A DNA stretch of 21,255 nt, taken from assembly GCA_002715405.1 (NCBI GenBank), contig PAZD01000028.1:1-21255 (forward strand), read 5' to 3'. The notes under the pieces are model-generated. The model saw nothing but the letters and a program-made list of their open reading frames with translations. It ran no database searches and was not told the DNA's origin. Positions 14,783 to 21,255 of this stretch are shown one piece after another; the first letter of the stretch is position 1; each line of letters opens with the position of its first letter. The DNA comes from Acidimicrobiaceae bacterium. Its GTDB lineage: Bacteria; Actinomycetota; Acidimicrobiia; Acidimicrobiales; UBA8592. The position numbers were made by a program, and so were the translations under genes.

Positions 14783-16297
14783 TTGACGATCTCATGCAAA
14801 ACTTTATGGATGCTTCCCGAAGTACTTAGAAAAACTGTTAAAAATTTCGGAAGTTCTTCAGCATATGTATCTGCTAAAGGACAAATAGTTACGTATCAAA
14901 CCCTCGATCAGATTTCTGAAGAGATAGCAGCCTGGATGCAGACTCAGGGCTTAGGAGAAGGATCTGTGATCGCTCTTTGCCTCCCTAGCAGCACTGAATA
15001 CATACTTAGTTACCTTGCAGCTGCAAAATTAGGAGCTATCACAGCTGGAGTTAATCCTCGCTTTACTGATTCTGAACGTCAAGAAGTTCTCAAAATCCTT
15101 AAACCAGATCTAGTCCTTTCAAACCATGACTTTGTTTGGGAAACGCAGGGTAATGCACAGTTCGAACTTGTTGAAGCGTCAGATAGTACAGAAAATCTTA
15201 TGAGGGAAAATCGACTTAAAAATCTAACGATTGAAGAACTTCCGCAGAATCCTGATCGTGCTGTGTGTATCTGCTTTACCTCAGGAAGTACTGGCAGTCC
15301 TAAAGGAGCTTGGTTCACAAACCGTCAACTCAAAGCTATAAGTGATATGGATACAGGAGGTGCATGGGGCGGCGCTGGGCATCGTTATGCGAGTACAGAG
15401 TTTGCCCATGTGGGTGTTATGACTAAATTACCCTGGTTATTGGCAAGTGCAGGAACAACTCATCTACTGGATAGGTGGAAAGCAGAGTCTGTTTTAAAGC
15501 TAATTAACGATTACCGGATTTCCTCAGTAAGTGCAATCGCTCCTCAAGTAGCACTCATGCTTCAGGTAAATGATCTCGACAGGTTTGATTTTAGTTGTGT
15601 TAAGGCAATTGTGACTGGTGGCGCCTTAGCCTCTCCAGAACTTGTGGAAGCAGGTCGAGAACTCTTCGGTGCTCCCTGGTCTATTCGTTATAGCTCCACA
15701 GAATCTGGGGGAGTAGGTTTAGGAACAGCATTGGACGCTGATGATGAAGAAGCCCTACATACAGTAGGAAGACCCCGTTCTGGTGTTGCAGCAATGATAA
15801 GAGACGAAGAAGGCCAGCCTGTAGCTCGGGGAGATGTAGGAGAAATATGGCTTCGGTCTGAGGCTGTTATGAGTGGTTACTGGAATGATCCTGTTGCTAC
15901 AGACAAATCTATTGTTAATGGGTGGCTACGTACTGGTGATTTGGCATTCGAAGACGATACAGGGTGTTTCCATTTAGCTGGAAGGACTAGCGAGATGTAT
16001 ATCCGAGGAGGATACAATGTATTTCCTCTTGAAGTTGAAACAGTCCTCTCTTCACATGAACAAGTCGCTGAAATAGCCGTAGTACCGAGGAAAGATAAGA
16101 TTATGGGCGAAATAGGTGTCGCTGTAGTTGTCCCTACTGATCTAGAACATCCTCCAACATTAGATAGTTTACGGAACTACTCTCGTCGACGATTAGCGTC
16201 ATACAAGATTCCAGAAGCTATACGTATCCTTCAGAAACTCCCAAGAAACACATCAGATAAAATTGATCGATTAGAACTTCGAGGTTATGAAAATTAA
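14783..16297 (+). CDS. AMP-binding acyl-CoA synthetase-like ligase
   Basis: A 504-residue class I adenylate-forming enzyme that activates a carboxylic acid with ATP and most likely transfers it to CoA. The motifs are in order: P-loop TSGSTGSPKG (166-175), Y303-S-S-T-E307 (A5), R-T-G-D386 (A7), GRTSEMYIRGGYNVFPLEVE (A8 hinge) and catalytic K493 in 'TSDKIDR' (A10). No membrane segment or carrier domain is present. The substrate cannot be read from sequence; fatty-acid, aryl or other acid CoA ligase are all possible. The start used is TTG 14783, with an in-frame ATG nine codons later as a reasonable alternative. It converges with the DsbA-like gene 19 nt downstream. Confidence 0.85.
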   Translation: MTISCKTLWMLPEVLRKTVKNFGSSSAYVSAKGQIVTYQTLDQISEEIAAWMQTQGLGEGSVIALCLPSSTEYILSYLAAAKLGAITAGVNPRFTDSERQEVLKILKPDLVLSNHDFVWETQGNAQFELVEASDSTENLMRENRLKNLTIEELPQNPDRAVCICFTSGSTGSPKGAWFTNRQLKAISDMDTGGAWGGAGHRYASTEFAHVGVMTKLPWLLASAGTTHLLDRWKAESVLKLINDYRISSVSAIAPQVALMLQVNDLDRFDFSCVKAIVTGGALASPELVEAGRELFGAPWSIRYSSTESGGVGLGTALDADDEEALHTVGRPRSGVAAMIRDEEGQPVARGDVGEIWLRSEAVMSGYWNDPVATDKSIVNGWLRTGDLAFEDDTGCFHLAGRTSEMYIRGGYNVFPLEVETVLSSHEQVAEIAVVPRKDKIMGEIGVAVVVPTDLEHPPTLDSLRNYSRRRLASYKIPEAIRILQKLPRNTSDKIDRLELRGYEN

Positions 16298-16316
16298 AAA
16301 TCTTCCAGTGGAATAA

Positions 16317-16946
16317 CTATTGATTTTCTACACGCTCGATGATGCGTTCAATCCAGGTAATGTATGTTTCGCTTTCTTGGGCACCTGGGACAGGAAGAAC
16401 TTTGTTGATAAGAGTCGTAGGAACAGCGGCGATTCCCTGATTTATAGCTTCGTTATGCTCCTCAAACGTTAAGTTTGCAAGATCATTCCTACGTTCATCA
16501 ACTTTCTCCATGAAATATAAGGAATCTTCGCCTATTTCTGCAACCAACTCTGCTAATACATCCCAATTAGAGATAGTACGATTTTCAGTAAAATACGCTT
16601 CAAGTAGGCGATAGTGCATAGCCATTTTTTGCTCAGGCCATAGCTCGGACACTAACTTATGGGCTATCTGAGCGGGAAGGCTTCCATTTGGAGGATCATT
16701 CTCACCCTCCCATGGTCGAAAGTTTGTCCGTGGTTCTTGACTTTGAATAGTTTGCCAACCCTGAGAGTAGCGTTCAAATTTATCTCTTTGCGGCGTTTTC
16801 GCTTCTGGTTTTAATAGGAAGCTTTTCCATGAAATATCAATTTTACTTCCAAAGTGTTCTTTAACGTCCTCGAGACGTACCGTCCCGACATAGCACCATG
16901 GTCAAAGGAAATCAGACCAGACTACAAGCTCAATAGGGTCCTGCAT
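16317..16946 (-). CDS. DsbA/FrnE-family oxidoreductase, candidate selenoprotein (UPWC)
   Basis: The minus-strand frame from ATG 16946 to 16317 gives a 209-residue DsbA-like protein, the normal size for the FrnE/2-hydroxychromene-carboxylate-isomerase-like group, but contains one TGA (16902-16904, codon 15). It falls exactly at the first active-site cysteine: 'VVWSDFL-(TGA)-PWCYVGTVRLEDV', giving U15-P-W-C18 in place of CPWC. After it the family is intact, with 'ISWKSFLLKPEAK', a helical insert, the cis-Pro loop 'AVPTTLINK' and 'PGAQ'. TAA lies two codons upstream of the ATG, fixing the start, and the crcB stop ends 17 nt before it. A SECIS-like hairpin follows the TGA. Without recoding only the stretch from the GTG at 16652 would be annotated. 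A nonsense mutation or read error is the alternative. Confidence 0.8.
16877..16896 (-). promoter_or_regulatory. Candidate bacterial SECIS hairpin
   Basis: Counting from the nucleotide after TGA, positions 6-10 (GGTGCT region: G6,T7,G8,C9,T10) pair with 21-25 (G21,G22,T23,A24,C25). A bulged AT follows, then G13-C20 and T14-A19, closing an apical loop CGGG at 15-18. The spacing and a G among the first two loop bases fit the loose description of bacterial SECIS elements read by SelB. The stem is short and includes G-U pairs, so it is suggestive rather than proven. Confidence 0.5.
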
Positions 16947-16963
16947 ACTTTAATGGTAACGGA

Positions 16964-17362
16964 TTATTTTGCCCCGATCTCCAAACCTACCAATGCGGCT
17001 ACCGTGCCTCCTAGTATGGAAGCAAAAAGATATGTTAAGGCTGGTATTTTTCGCTTACGTTCAAGGTCATCTTCAACTTCCATTATCTCAGTGGAAAAAG
17101 TTGAAAATGACCCTAGGAATCCAGTGCCTATAACAGTGATAGTTGCGTCTGAAGGTGAACCAGCTAACAGTAGCCCCAGAAAAAAAGAAGCGATTATGTT
17201 CGCAATTAAGGTACCACTAGTTTTTTTCCACCTAGAAGAAGACTGAAGTTTCCAACGGAATAATGATCCAGATCCAGCGAGAAGAAGAAATGCTACTGCA
17301 GTTAGTAGCTGGCTATTATGCCAAAAGCCAAGAATGGAACAGTCCATGGCGAAATAGCTCAT
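16964..17362 (-). CDS. crcB: CrcB/Fluc-family fluoride channel, second copy
   Basis: A 132-residue small membrane protein with four hydrophobic segments. 'GTLIANIIASFFLGLL' carries the conserved pore Asn region, and 'TGFLGSFSTFSTEIM' is the family's G-x-x-G-x-x-(S/T)TFS motif. Fluc proteins are dual-topology or heterodimeric fluoride exporters. A pair of adjacent, non-identical genes, as here, normally forms an antiparallel heterodimer. It overlaps the upstream crcB by 4 nt and is followed 17 nt later by the DsbA/FrnE-like gene. The first 20 or so residues before 'LLTAVAFLLLAGSGSLFRW' are less family-like, so a later start is possible. Confidence 0.88.
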   Translation of the reverse strand: MSYFAMDCSILGFWHNSQLLTAVAFLLLAGSGSLFRWKLQSSSRWKKTSGTLIANIIASFFLGLLLAGSPSDATITVIGTGFLGSFSTFSTEIMEVEDDLERKRKIPALTYLFASILGGTVAALVGLEIGAK

Positions 17363-17739
17363 GAGTTCTCTCTTCGTGACTGGATACTTCTCTTACTGAG
17401 ATAGTAGATAAGAAGCCCGCAGAAGACTGAAGACGTTAGGAAGCTCACTGTGGTGAAGTACTGTTTATCCCTTATCAAGGATGCAATATCTACACTAAAT
17501 GTTGAGAAAGTTGTGAATGCTCCACAAAAACCTGTACTTATTGCAAGAAACAGGATCTTCTGAGGGCTTCTAGCAAAGAACCCTACTGCTAAACCTAGCG
17601 CGGCTGCACCAGAGATGTTAATTAAGAATATGTCCCAAGGCCATTGGTCAACAGAAGGAAGAAGTTTCAGAATGCCCCATCTTGCTAATGCTCCGGTAAC
17701 TCCGCCAAGGAAAACTGCTGAGATTTGATGACGGTTCAC
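17359..17739 (-). CDS. crcB: CrcB/Fluc-family fluoride channel, first copy
   Basis: A 126-residue protein with four hydrophobic helices. 'GGVTGALARWGI' begins the fold, 'FLINISGAAALGLAVGFF' contains the pore Asn, and 'STGFCGAFTTFSTFSVD' is the diagnostic fluoride-channel motif. It is co-encoded with the next crcB through a 4-nt overlap and they should function as the two halves of one channel. The upstream 80 nt on this strand were read for a fluoride riboswitch, but the conserved core was not found. Confidence 0.92.
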   Translation of the reverse strand: MNRHQISAVFLGGVTGALARWGILKLLPSVDQWPWDIFLINISGAAALGLAVGFFARSPQKILFLAISTGFCGAFTTFSTFSVDIASLIRDKQYFTTVSFLTSSVFCGLLIYYLSKRSIQSRRENS

Positions 17740-17822
17740 AATTGATGACGTTAGCGGCGAAACTTCATAATTCTGTGTTTCTCAAGTGGTGTTAGATCAA
17801 AATTTCATGGAACAATATCGAA

Positions 17823-18458
17823 GTGGATATATATAAGCGGCGAAAAGAATATGAGGATTTAGGGATTGATGCTTCAAGCGTATTGAAAGATCCAATAGCT
17901 CAATTCAAAATATGGTATACAGATGCTCAGGAGGCTCGTATTCCCGAACCAGACGCTGCTGTTATAGCGAGCATTAATGAGGAAGAGTTTCCGTCTTCGC
18001 GTTTTGTTCTGGTTCGAAAAGTTGATAATGAAGGTTTTGTTTTCTTTACGAATTATCGAAGTGACAAAGCAACTTCATTCTCTCTCTCGCCTAAAGTATC
18101 TTTAACCTTTGGATGGTTACCTTTACATCGCCAAGTGAGAGTTCATGGACTTGTTGAAGTTGCAACTGCTGCAGAATCAGATGAATATTTTGAGCAACGG
18201 CCCAGGGGTCACCAAATCGGAGCTTGGGCATCACCGCAAGGTCAGATAATTCCTGACCGTCAAACCCTAGTAGAACGCTATCGGAAGATCACCGAACGAT
18301 TCGGTGATGGCCCAATACCTAGACCGGATCACTGGGGAGGGTATAGGATTTGGCCAACGATGGTTGAATTTTGGCAAGGAAGGCCAGATCGGCTTCATGA
18401 TCGACTTCGATATGTTCGGGACAATAGCGGATGGTTGATTGAACGTCTTGCACCATAG
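17823..18458 (+). CDS. pdxH: Pyridoxamine 5'-phosphate oxidase
   Basis: A 211-residue FMN-dependent enzyme that oxidises pyridoxine/pyridoxamine 5'-phosphate to pyridoxal 5'-phosphate. It shows the family features in order: 'DPIAQFKIWYTDAQEA', 'SSRFVLVRKVDNEGFVFFTNYRSDKA' (FMN site), 'PLHRQVRVHGLVE', 'YFEQRPRGHQIGAWASPQGQ' and the C-terminal 'WGGYRIWPTMVEFWQGRPDRLHDRLRY' with the conserved RLHDR. Full length, no gaps. The start is GTG 17823 (GTG GAT ATA). It is divergent from crcB with about 83 nt between starts. Confidence 0.96.
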   Translation: MDIYKRRKEYEDLGIDASSVLKDPIAQFKIWYTDAQEARIPEPDAAVIASINEEEFPSSRFVLVRKVDNEGFVFFTNYRSDKATSFSLSPKVSLTFGWLPLHRQVRVHGLVEVATAAESDEYFEQRPRGHQIGAWASPQGQIIPDRQTLVERYRKITERFGDGPIPRPDHWGGYRIWPTMVEFWQGRPDRLHDRLRYVRDNSGWLIERLAP

Positions 18459-18572
18459 ATGCATTCAACCAGACTTCGCGCCTTTACGAACCATGTAGGT
18501 GCTATTACAGATAGATTACGTTCATGTTAATAACTTCTGGGTGATTAGTTATTTGAAACCGTTCCGAGTTAG
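18459..18572. other. Short intergenic stretch after pdxH
   Basis: It contains an AT-rich inverted repeat AATAACT (18529-18535) / AGTTATT (18547-18553) with an 11-nt loop. This could be a weak terminator for pdxH, although it lacks a GC-rich stem and T-run. Nothing else was recognised. Confidence 0.2.
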
Positions 18573-18710
18573 ATGGAAATGGAAGCTCCAAGTCGGGGCG
18601 GAGAACCAACACAAAGAACGAGAAAGCTCCTTGTGGTCGTATCTATGATAGGGATGGTTGCCGCTGCGACGGGGCTTCCTTTTTTTAAGTACGCAAGTTC
18701 AAACGCTTAA
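18573..18710 (+). CDS. Possible 45-residue single-span membrane peptide
   Basis: An ATG-to-TAA frame encodes a basic/polar N-terminus (MEMEAPSRGGEPTQRTRK) followed by one hydrophobic helix 'LLVVVSMIGMVAAATGLPFF' and a short tail. The charge layout (basic residues before the helix) is what a small membrane protein would have. Only a weak ribosome-binding sequence precedes it, and its stop overlaps the 3' end of the convergent hydrolase gene by 4 nt. No family is recognised, and a chance frame remains possible. Confidence 0.35.
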   Translation: MEMEAPSRGGEPTQRTRKLLVVVSMIGMVAAATGLPFFKYASSNA

Positions 18711-19315
18711 AGAGAAGTTTCCCAATTCGTAACTGCAAACACTAAGGCAGTAATTAATTGATCTACTTGCTCTGCTCGCCCTATCCCACCGTTGTCAGAC
18801 CACCCCCACTCTTCGCGGTTCCATCTTAGAGTGGGAGGAAGTTCTAATTGCACTCCATTCAGTGGAGGGTAGTTGACCGGATTTTGTTTATGTTGACCTC
18901 GAAGTTCTTTCGGTATTTTTTCCAAAGAGGTTTCAAACTCATAGTCGGGAAGAGATTTCTGAAGGATCGGGGCAATATAGTCTGCTAGCTTCCTGTTTCT
19001 TCCTCCGAGCAAGACAGAATAGAAGAGATGTTCACGACCGTAGCCATGAATCGTGATAACAATCGTTACATGATCAAGGAAACGCTTTAAGGATTCACTC
19101 TTCTCTTTGAGCAATTGCGTTGATGCAAAGTGAATTGGGTCTTTATCTGTTTGGATTAAACCGTAATACGATGAATTTGACCGTTCTGCAGCCTCGCGTG
19201 CTATTACATCGGTCGCTTTCTCTAAGGATCCGCCATGGTAGGCCATAAACCCAAAAGATGAACGGAGTTCGAGCTCTTCTCTAACATCGTCACGCTCTAA
19301 AATATTTTTAATCAT
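18707..19315 (-). CDS. Poly-gamma-glutamate hydrolase family protein (PghP/DUF867-like)
   Basis: This 202-residue soluble protein resembles the zinc-dependent phage PghP/Gamma_PGA_hydro family, which cleaves poly-gamma-glutamate. 'FGFMAYHGGSLEKATDVIAREAAE' carries the HGGxxE metal-binding motif near the N-terminus. 'HFASTQL' and 'VTIVITIHGYG' follow the family layout, and 'LLGGRNRKLADYIAPIL' matches the conserved GG-N-R segment. The C-terminal third is less typical. No signal peptide is seen, so a cytoplasmic location is likely unless secreted unusually. It is last in a minus-strand operon, with its ATG overlapping the ccdA stop by one base (TAATG). Why such an enzyme is coupled to a thiol-transfer pair is unclear. 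Assignment is by remembered motif, not by search. Confidence 0.7.
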   Translation of the reverse strand: MIKNILERDDVREELELRSSFGFMAYHGGSLEKATDVIAREAAERSNSSYYGLIQTDKDPIHFASTQLLKEKSESLKRFLDHVTIVITIHGYGREHLFYSVLLGGRNRKLADYIAPILQKSLPDYEFETSLEKIPKELRGQHKQNPVNYPPLNGVQLELPPTLRWNREEWGWSDNGGIGRAEQVDQLITALVFAVTNWETSL

Positions 19316-20466
19316 TATAAATTAGAGCTTTCCTGATTATAAGAATTTCTCGAATTGCTAGGTTTAGTTTCTGAAAGTTCTCTTTTCCGACGGAGAATGA
19401 AGAAATAGAGTTGGATAGTCATAAATGTGAATCCACATAATTCCCATAAAGTCGACCACCGGAGTGGGTTAGTAAACCAATTAGAAAAACGCTCTGGAAA
19501 GTCCCCGATACTTCGCAGTAATGGAATAGTAAGAAGATCAAATTTATAGGCAAAAAGATCCAGCGCTAAAATCAAAAATCCACAAGAGGCTCTAGCAATC
19601 TGGCGTTTCGTTTTAACTTGAAACTGAGAAGTCAGCATCCAAACAAATGAAATAAGGACAAGCATTAAGCAAGCCATTGCAAAACGACCACTTCCAACAT
19701 TATCGACCCATGTGCTCAACCTTCCTGACCCACGAAGTGAGAGATCGACAAAGCTATTCGAAGAGTAATTTCCTCGCGAAACTTGGATTTCCCACCAGCC
19801 ATAAGAAGCAAGGAAGAATCCTGCTCCTGTAAGAAGAACTCCCGATATTGGACCAAGATACGGAAGGACTCTTTTCATGTTTTGTGCAATCATCGTTCGG
19901 GTCATTGCCAAGCTGATAGTAAGAAATGTCACCACAATACTCATTCCGAGTGCATAGGCAACAAACACTGCTAGTCCATTAATAATTCCGTCACGGTTAA
20001 ATGAACTTCCTACCGTAATGAAAAAAACAGGTGCTGAGCATCCGATAGAAACGATCGCATACGAAACTCCAAAGAGAAATATTGATGGTAACTGTCTGTT
20101 AAGGTTCTTTATTCGCAAGCCAGGTATTTTTAGAACAGGTTGATATCCACGGATCATTGCTAATCCTAAAAGGATCAGAATAATTCCGATCGGAAGGGTT
20201 ACATATCCTGCTCTCTGCTCAACGAATTTTTCAGAAATAACAGAATTGGTAAGTAATCCGACCAAAGCAAAGACAAATACAAATCCTGATGAAAGAGTTA
20301 GAGAAACCTTTACACCATTTAGAAATCCTTGGTATCCATCTGACTGATTTTCTACTTCATGCCCTAGAAAATATGAAAGATAAGCAGGAAGCATTGCGAA
20401 TCCACAAGGATTAAATGCAGCGACTAGGCCGGCAGTGAGTGGAAATGCTAGATCTACATCAATCAT
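19315..20466 (-). CDS. ccdA: CcdA/DsbD-type transmembrane thiol-reductant transporter, C-terminally extended
   Basis: A 383-residue polytopic protein that would carry reducing equivalents from cytoplasmic thioredoxin across the membrane. The six-helix CcdA core is shown by two cysteine-containing helices: 'FNPCGFAMLPAYLSYFLG' (about residues 18-35) and 'YAIVSIGCSAPVFFITVG'. About 130 extra residues with perhaps four more helices follow, beyond the usual CcdA length, including 'WWEIQVSRGNYSSNSFVD' as an extracytoplasmic loop and an Arg/Lys-rich tail. It overlaps tlpA upstream and the hydrolase downstream by one base each (TAATG), showing translational coupling. The likely clients are TlpA and, through it, cytochrome c or CuA maturation. 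Confidence 0.85.
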   Translation of the reverse strand: MIDVDLAFPLTAGLVAAFNPCGFAMLPAYLSYFLGHEVENQSDGYQGFLNGVKVSLTLSSGFVFVFALVGLLTNSVISEKFVEQRAGYVTLPIGIILILLGLAMIRGYQPVLKIPGLRIKNLNRQLPSIFLFGVSYAIVSIGCSAPVFFITVGSSFNRDGIINGLAVFVAYALGMSIVVTFLTISLAMTRTMIAQNMKRVLPYLGPISGVLLTGAGFFLASYGWWEIQVSRGNYSSNSFVDLSLRGSGRLSTWVDNVGSGRFAMACLMLVLISFVWMLTSQFQVKTKRQIARASCGFLILALDLFAYKFDLLTIPLLRSIGDFPERFSNWFTNPLRWSTLWELCGFTFMTIQLYFFILRRKRELSETKPSNSRNSYNQESSNL

Positions 20467-21032
20467 TAGCCAAAGTATTTCTCTAAGTACTGATTTAGCT
20501 CATCTTTATCTAGATCAGAAAGATATTTTCCGGCTATAGAAGTGTCAGTGTTGACAAAAAGTGTGAAAGGCATCCCTACCGCTCCGACTTCCTCTAGAAG
20601 CTCTCCATCCCCACCATATAAAATGGTGTAGGTGACTCCGGTTTCTTTGACCAGTTTTTTTGCTTCTTTAATATCTGTCTCTCGACTATTTATACCTATG
20701 AAAACCACTCGATCTTTCCATGAAGATGATATCTCTTCGATAGCTCGCATCTCTCTTCTGCACGGGGTACACCAAGAGGCAAAGAAATTAACAACTACGG
20801 GACTCCCTTCAAGTTCCGAAAAATCAAAAATAACTCCATTAGAATCTTTCAGTTCAGATTTTGGCGAGAAGGTTCCTGAACCACTGCTTTGAGAATCAAT
20901 TGCCCATTCAATGACAACCAACAACAAAAAAATAAATAGGAAAAATCCCACGGCTATGAAAATTATCCGTTTTTTTCGACCGGACTCAGAACCTTCGTTT
21001 TCTATAGGAAAATCAATCGTCATATCTTCCAT
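20466..21032 (-). CDS. TlpA/ResA-like membrane-anchored thioredoxin
   Basis: A thioredoxin-fold thiol oxidoreductase, 188 residues from the ATG at 21032. After a basic stretch 'GRKKR' comes one membrane anchor ('IIFIAVGFFLFIFLLLVVIEW'), then the extracytoplasmic domain. It contains 'VVVNFFASWCTPCRREM', with active site C-T-P-C, 'FIGINSRE' and the cis-Pro segment 'VGMPFTLFV'. This is the TlpA/ResA/CcmG group, which keeps apocytochrome c or CuA-site cysteines reduced. The frame extends to a TTG at 21074, but the ATG at 21032 (or three codons later) gives a more usual N-terminus. Its stop overlaps the ccdA start, so CcdA is its probable reductase. Confidence 0.87.
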   Translation of the reverse strand: MEDMTIDFPIENEGSESGRKKRIIFIAVGFFLFIFLLLVVIEWAIDSQSSGSGTFSPKSELKDSNGVIFDFSELEGSPVVVNFFASWCTPCRREMRAIEEISSSWKDRVVFIGINSRETDIKEAKKLVKETGVTYTILYGGDGELLEEVGAVGMPFTLFVNTDTSIAGKYLSDLDKDELNQYLEKYFG

Positions 21033-21136
21033 GAAAACTAGCGTAGAAATATGTCCACGAGACACCCTATCCAATAGTGGACAAAATAAAAAAGACGATA
21101 TTCATCTGTTGCTTTAGCCTTTTTCACGGTTAGATC

Positions 21137-21182
21137 TGCAATACTCCCTAAGCGCCAAATATGGCGCTCAGGGAGTATTGCA
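21137..21182. repeat. Long inverted repeat (20-bp arms) upstream of tlpA
   Basis: Arms 21137-21156 and 21163-21182 are complementary at 19 of 20 positions (only A21150 faces C21169) around an AAATAT loop. On the plus strand the right arm is followed at once by TTTT, giving an intrinsic-terminator look; the minus strand has no T-run. It could end a plus-strand transcript, act as a boundary between the tlpA operon and the next unit, or be a dispersed palindromic element. Confidence 0.75.
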
Positions 21183-21255
21183 TTTTGACTGAGGCTCGCT
21201 TTAGCCGTCGCCCCGAATCTTTAGGAATCCTCCGCTTTAGAAGCTTTAAGCTGTT
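21183..21255. other. Window end, no gene assigned
   Basis: The last 73 nt show no complete gene. GGCTCGCTTTAGCC and GAATCTTTAGGAATCC are minor repeats of little weight. A gene may begin or end beyond the window. Confidence 0.3.

Noticed and set aside
697..16946. Genome-wide stop codon reassignment of TAG or TGA to explain both interrupted genes
   Set aside because: TAG ends the glutamate-synthase-like gene and ctaG, and TGA ends ctaD, pdxH-neighbouring and subunit III-like genes at expected family lengths, so both act as ordinary stops here.
16854..17246. Plus-strand 130-codon frame over crcB and the DsbA-like N-terminus
   Set aside because: It is antisense to two recognisable protein families and its translation has no domain-like character.
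17740..17822. Fluoride riboswitch upstream of crcB
   Set aside because: A GCC-GCTAACGTCATC stretch slightly recalls the motif, but the conserved pseudoknot core and spacing are not present.

Overview
The window looks like part of a chromosome from a moderately AT-rich, probably marine member of the Actinobacteriota, most likely Acidimicrobiia-like. This is inferred from several traits: a clpS gene whose product carries the actinobacterial NDPxNLMSYV signature and which sits next to a DUF2017 gene; a caa3-type oxidase with a cytochrome-c-fused subunit II; a catalytic subunit I with a subunit-IV-like C-terminal extension; and frequent GTG/TTG starts with little intergenic space. No phage, transposase, CRISPR array or rRNA is visible.

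Layout. (1) 71-1122: a tRNA-Glu with an imperfect acceptor stem, a DUF2017 gene and clpS, all on the minus strand. The clpS N-terminus is interrupted by an in-frame TAG. (2) 1123-4637: an FMN/Fe-S glutamate-synthase-like membrane-anchored oxidoreductase (+), overlapping tail to tail with heme A synthase ctaA (-), then heme O synthase ctaB (+). (3) 4824-12475: one plus-strand cytochrome oxidase operon. Its first three genes form a module that looks like a degenerate copy of an oxidase: a subunit I homologue that has lost the heme and CuB histidines, a subunit III-like protein, and a membrane protein with a subunit-IV-like hairpin and a His/Glu-rich tail. They are followed by the genuine caa3 genes ctaC (CuA plus cytochrome c), ctaD, ctaE and ctaF. 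(4) 12572-13417: the copper-related assembly factor ctaG. (5) 13422-16297: serS (-) and an acyl-CoA synthetase-like ligase (+). (6) 16317-17739, minus strand: two crcB fluoride-channel genes followed by a DsbA/FrnE-family oxidoreductase. In that gene the first catalytic cysteine codon is TGA and a SECIS-like hairpin follows at once, so it is a selenoprotein candidate. (7) 17823-18458: pdxH (+). (8) 18707-21032, minus strand: a tightly coupled tlpA-ccdA-polyglutamate hydrolase operon, preceded by a long perfect-looking hairpin.

How it fits together. CtaB and CtaA make heme O and heme A for the caa3 oxidase, CtaG helps copper delivery, and the CcdA/TlpA pair could supply extracytoplasmic reductant for the CuA site and cytochrome c. 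The two most interesting items are the ligand-less pseudo-oxidase module at the head of the cox operon and the UPWC selenoprotein candidate. The interrupted clpS N-terminus and the odd tRNA-Glu also deserve checking, partly because they bear on sequence quality.
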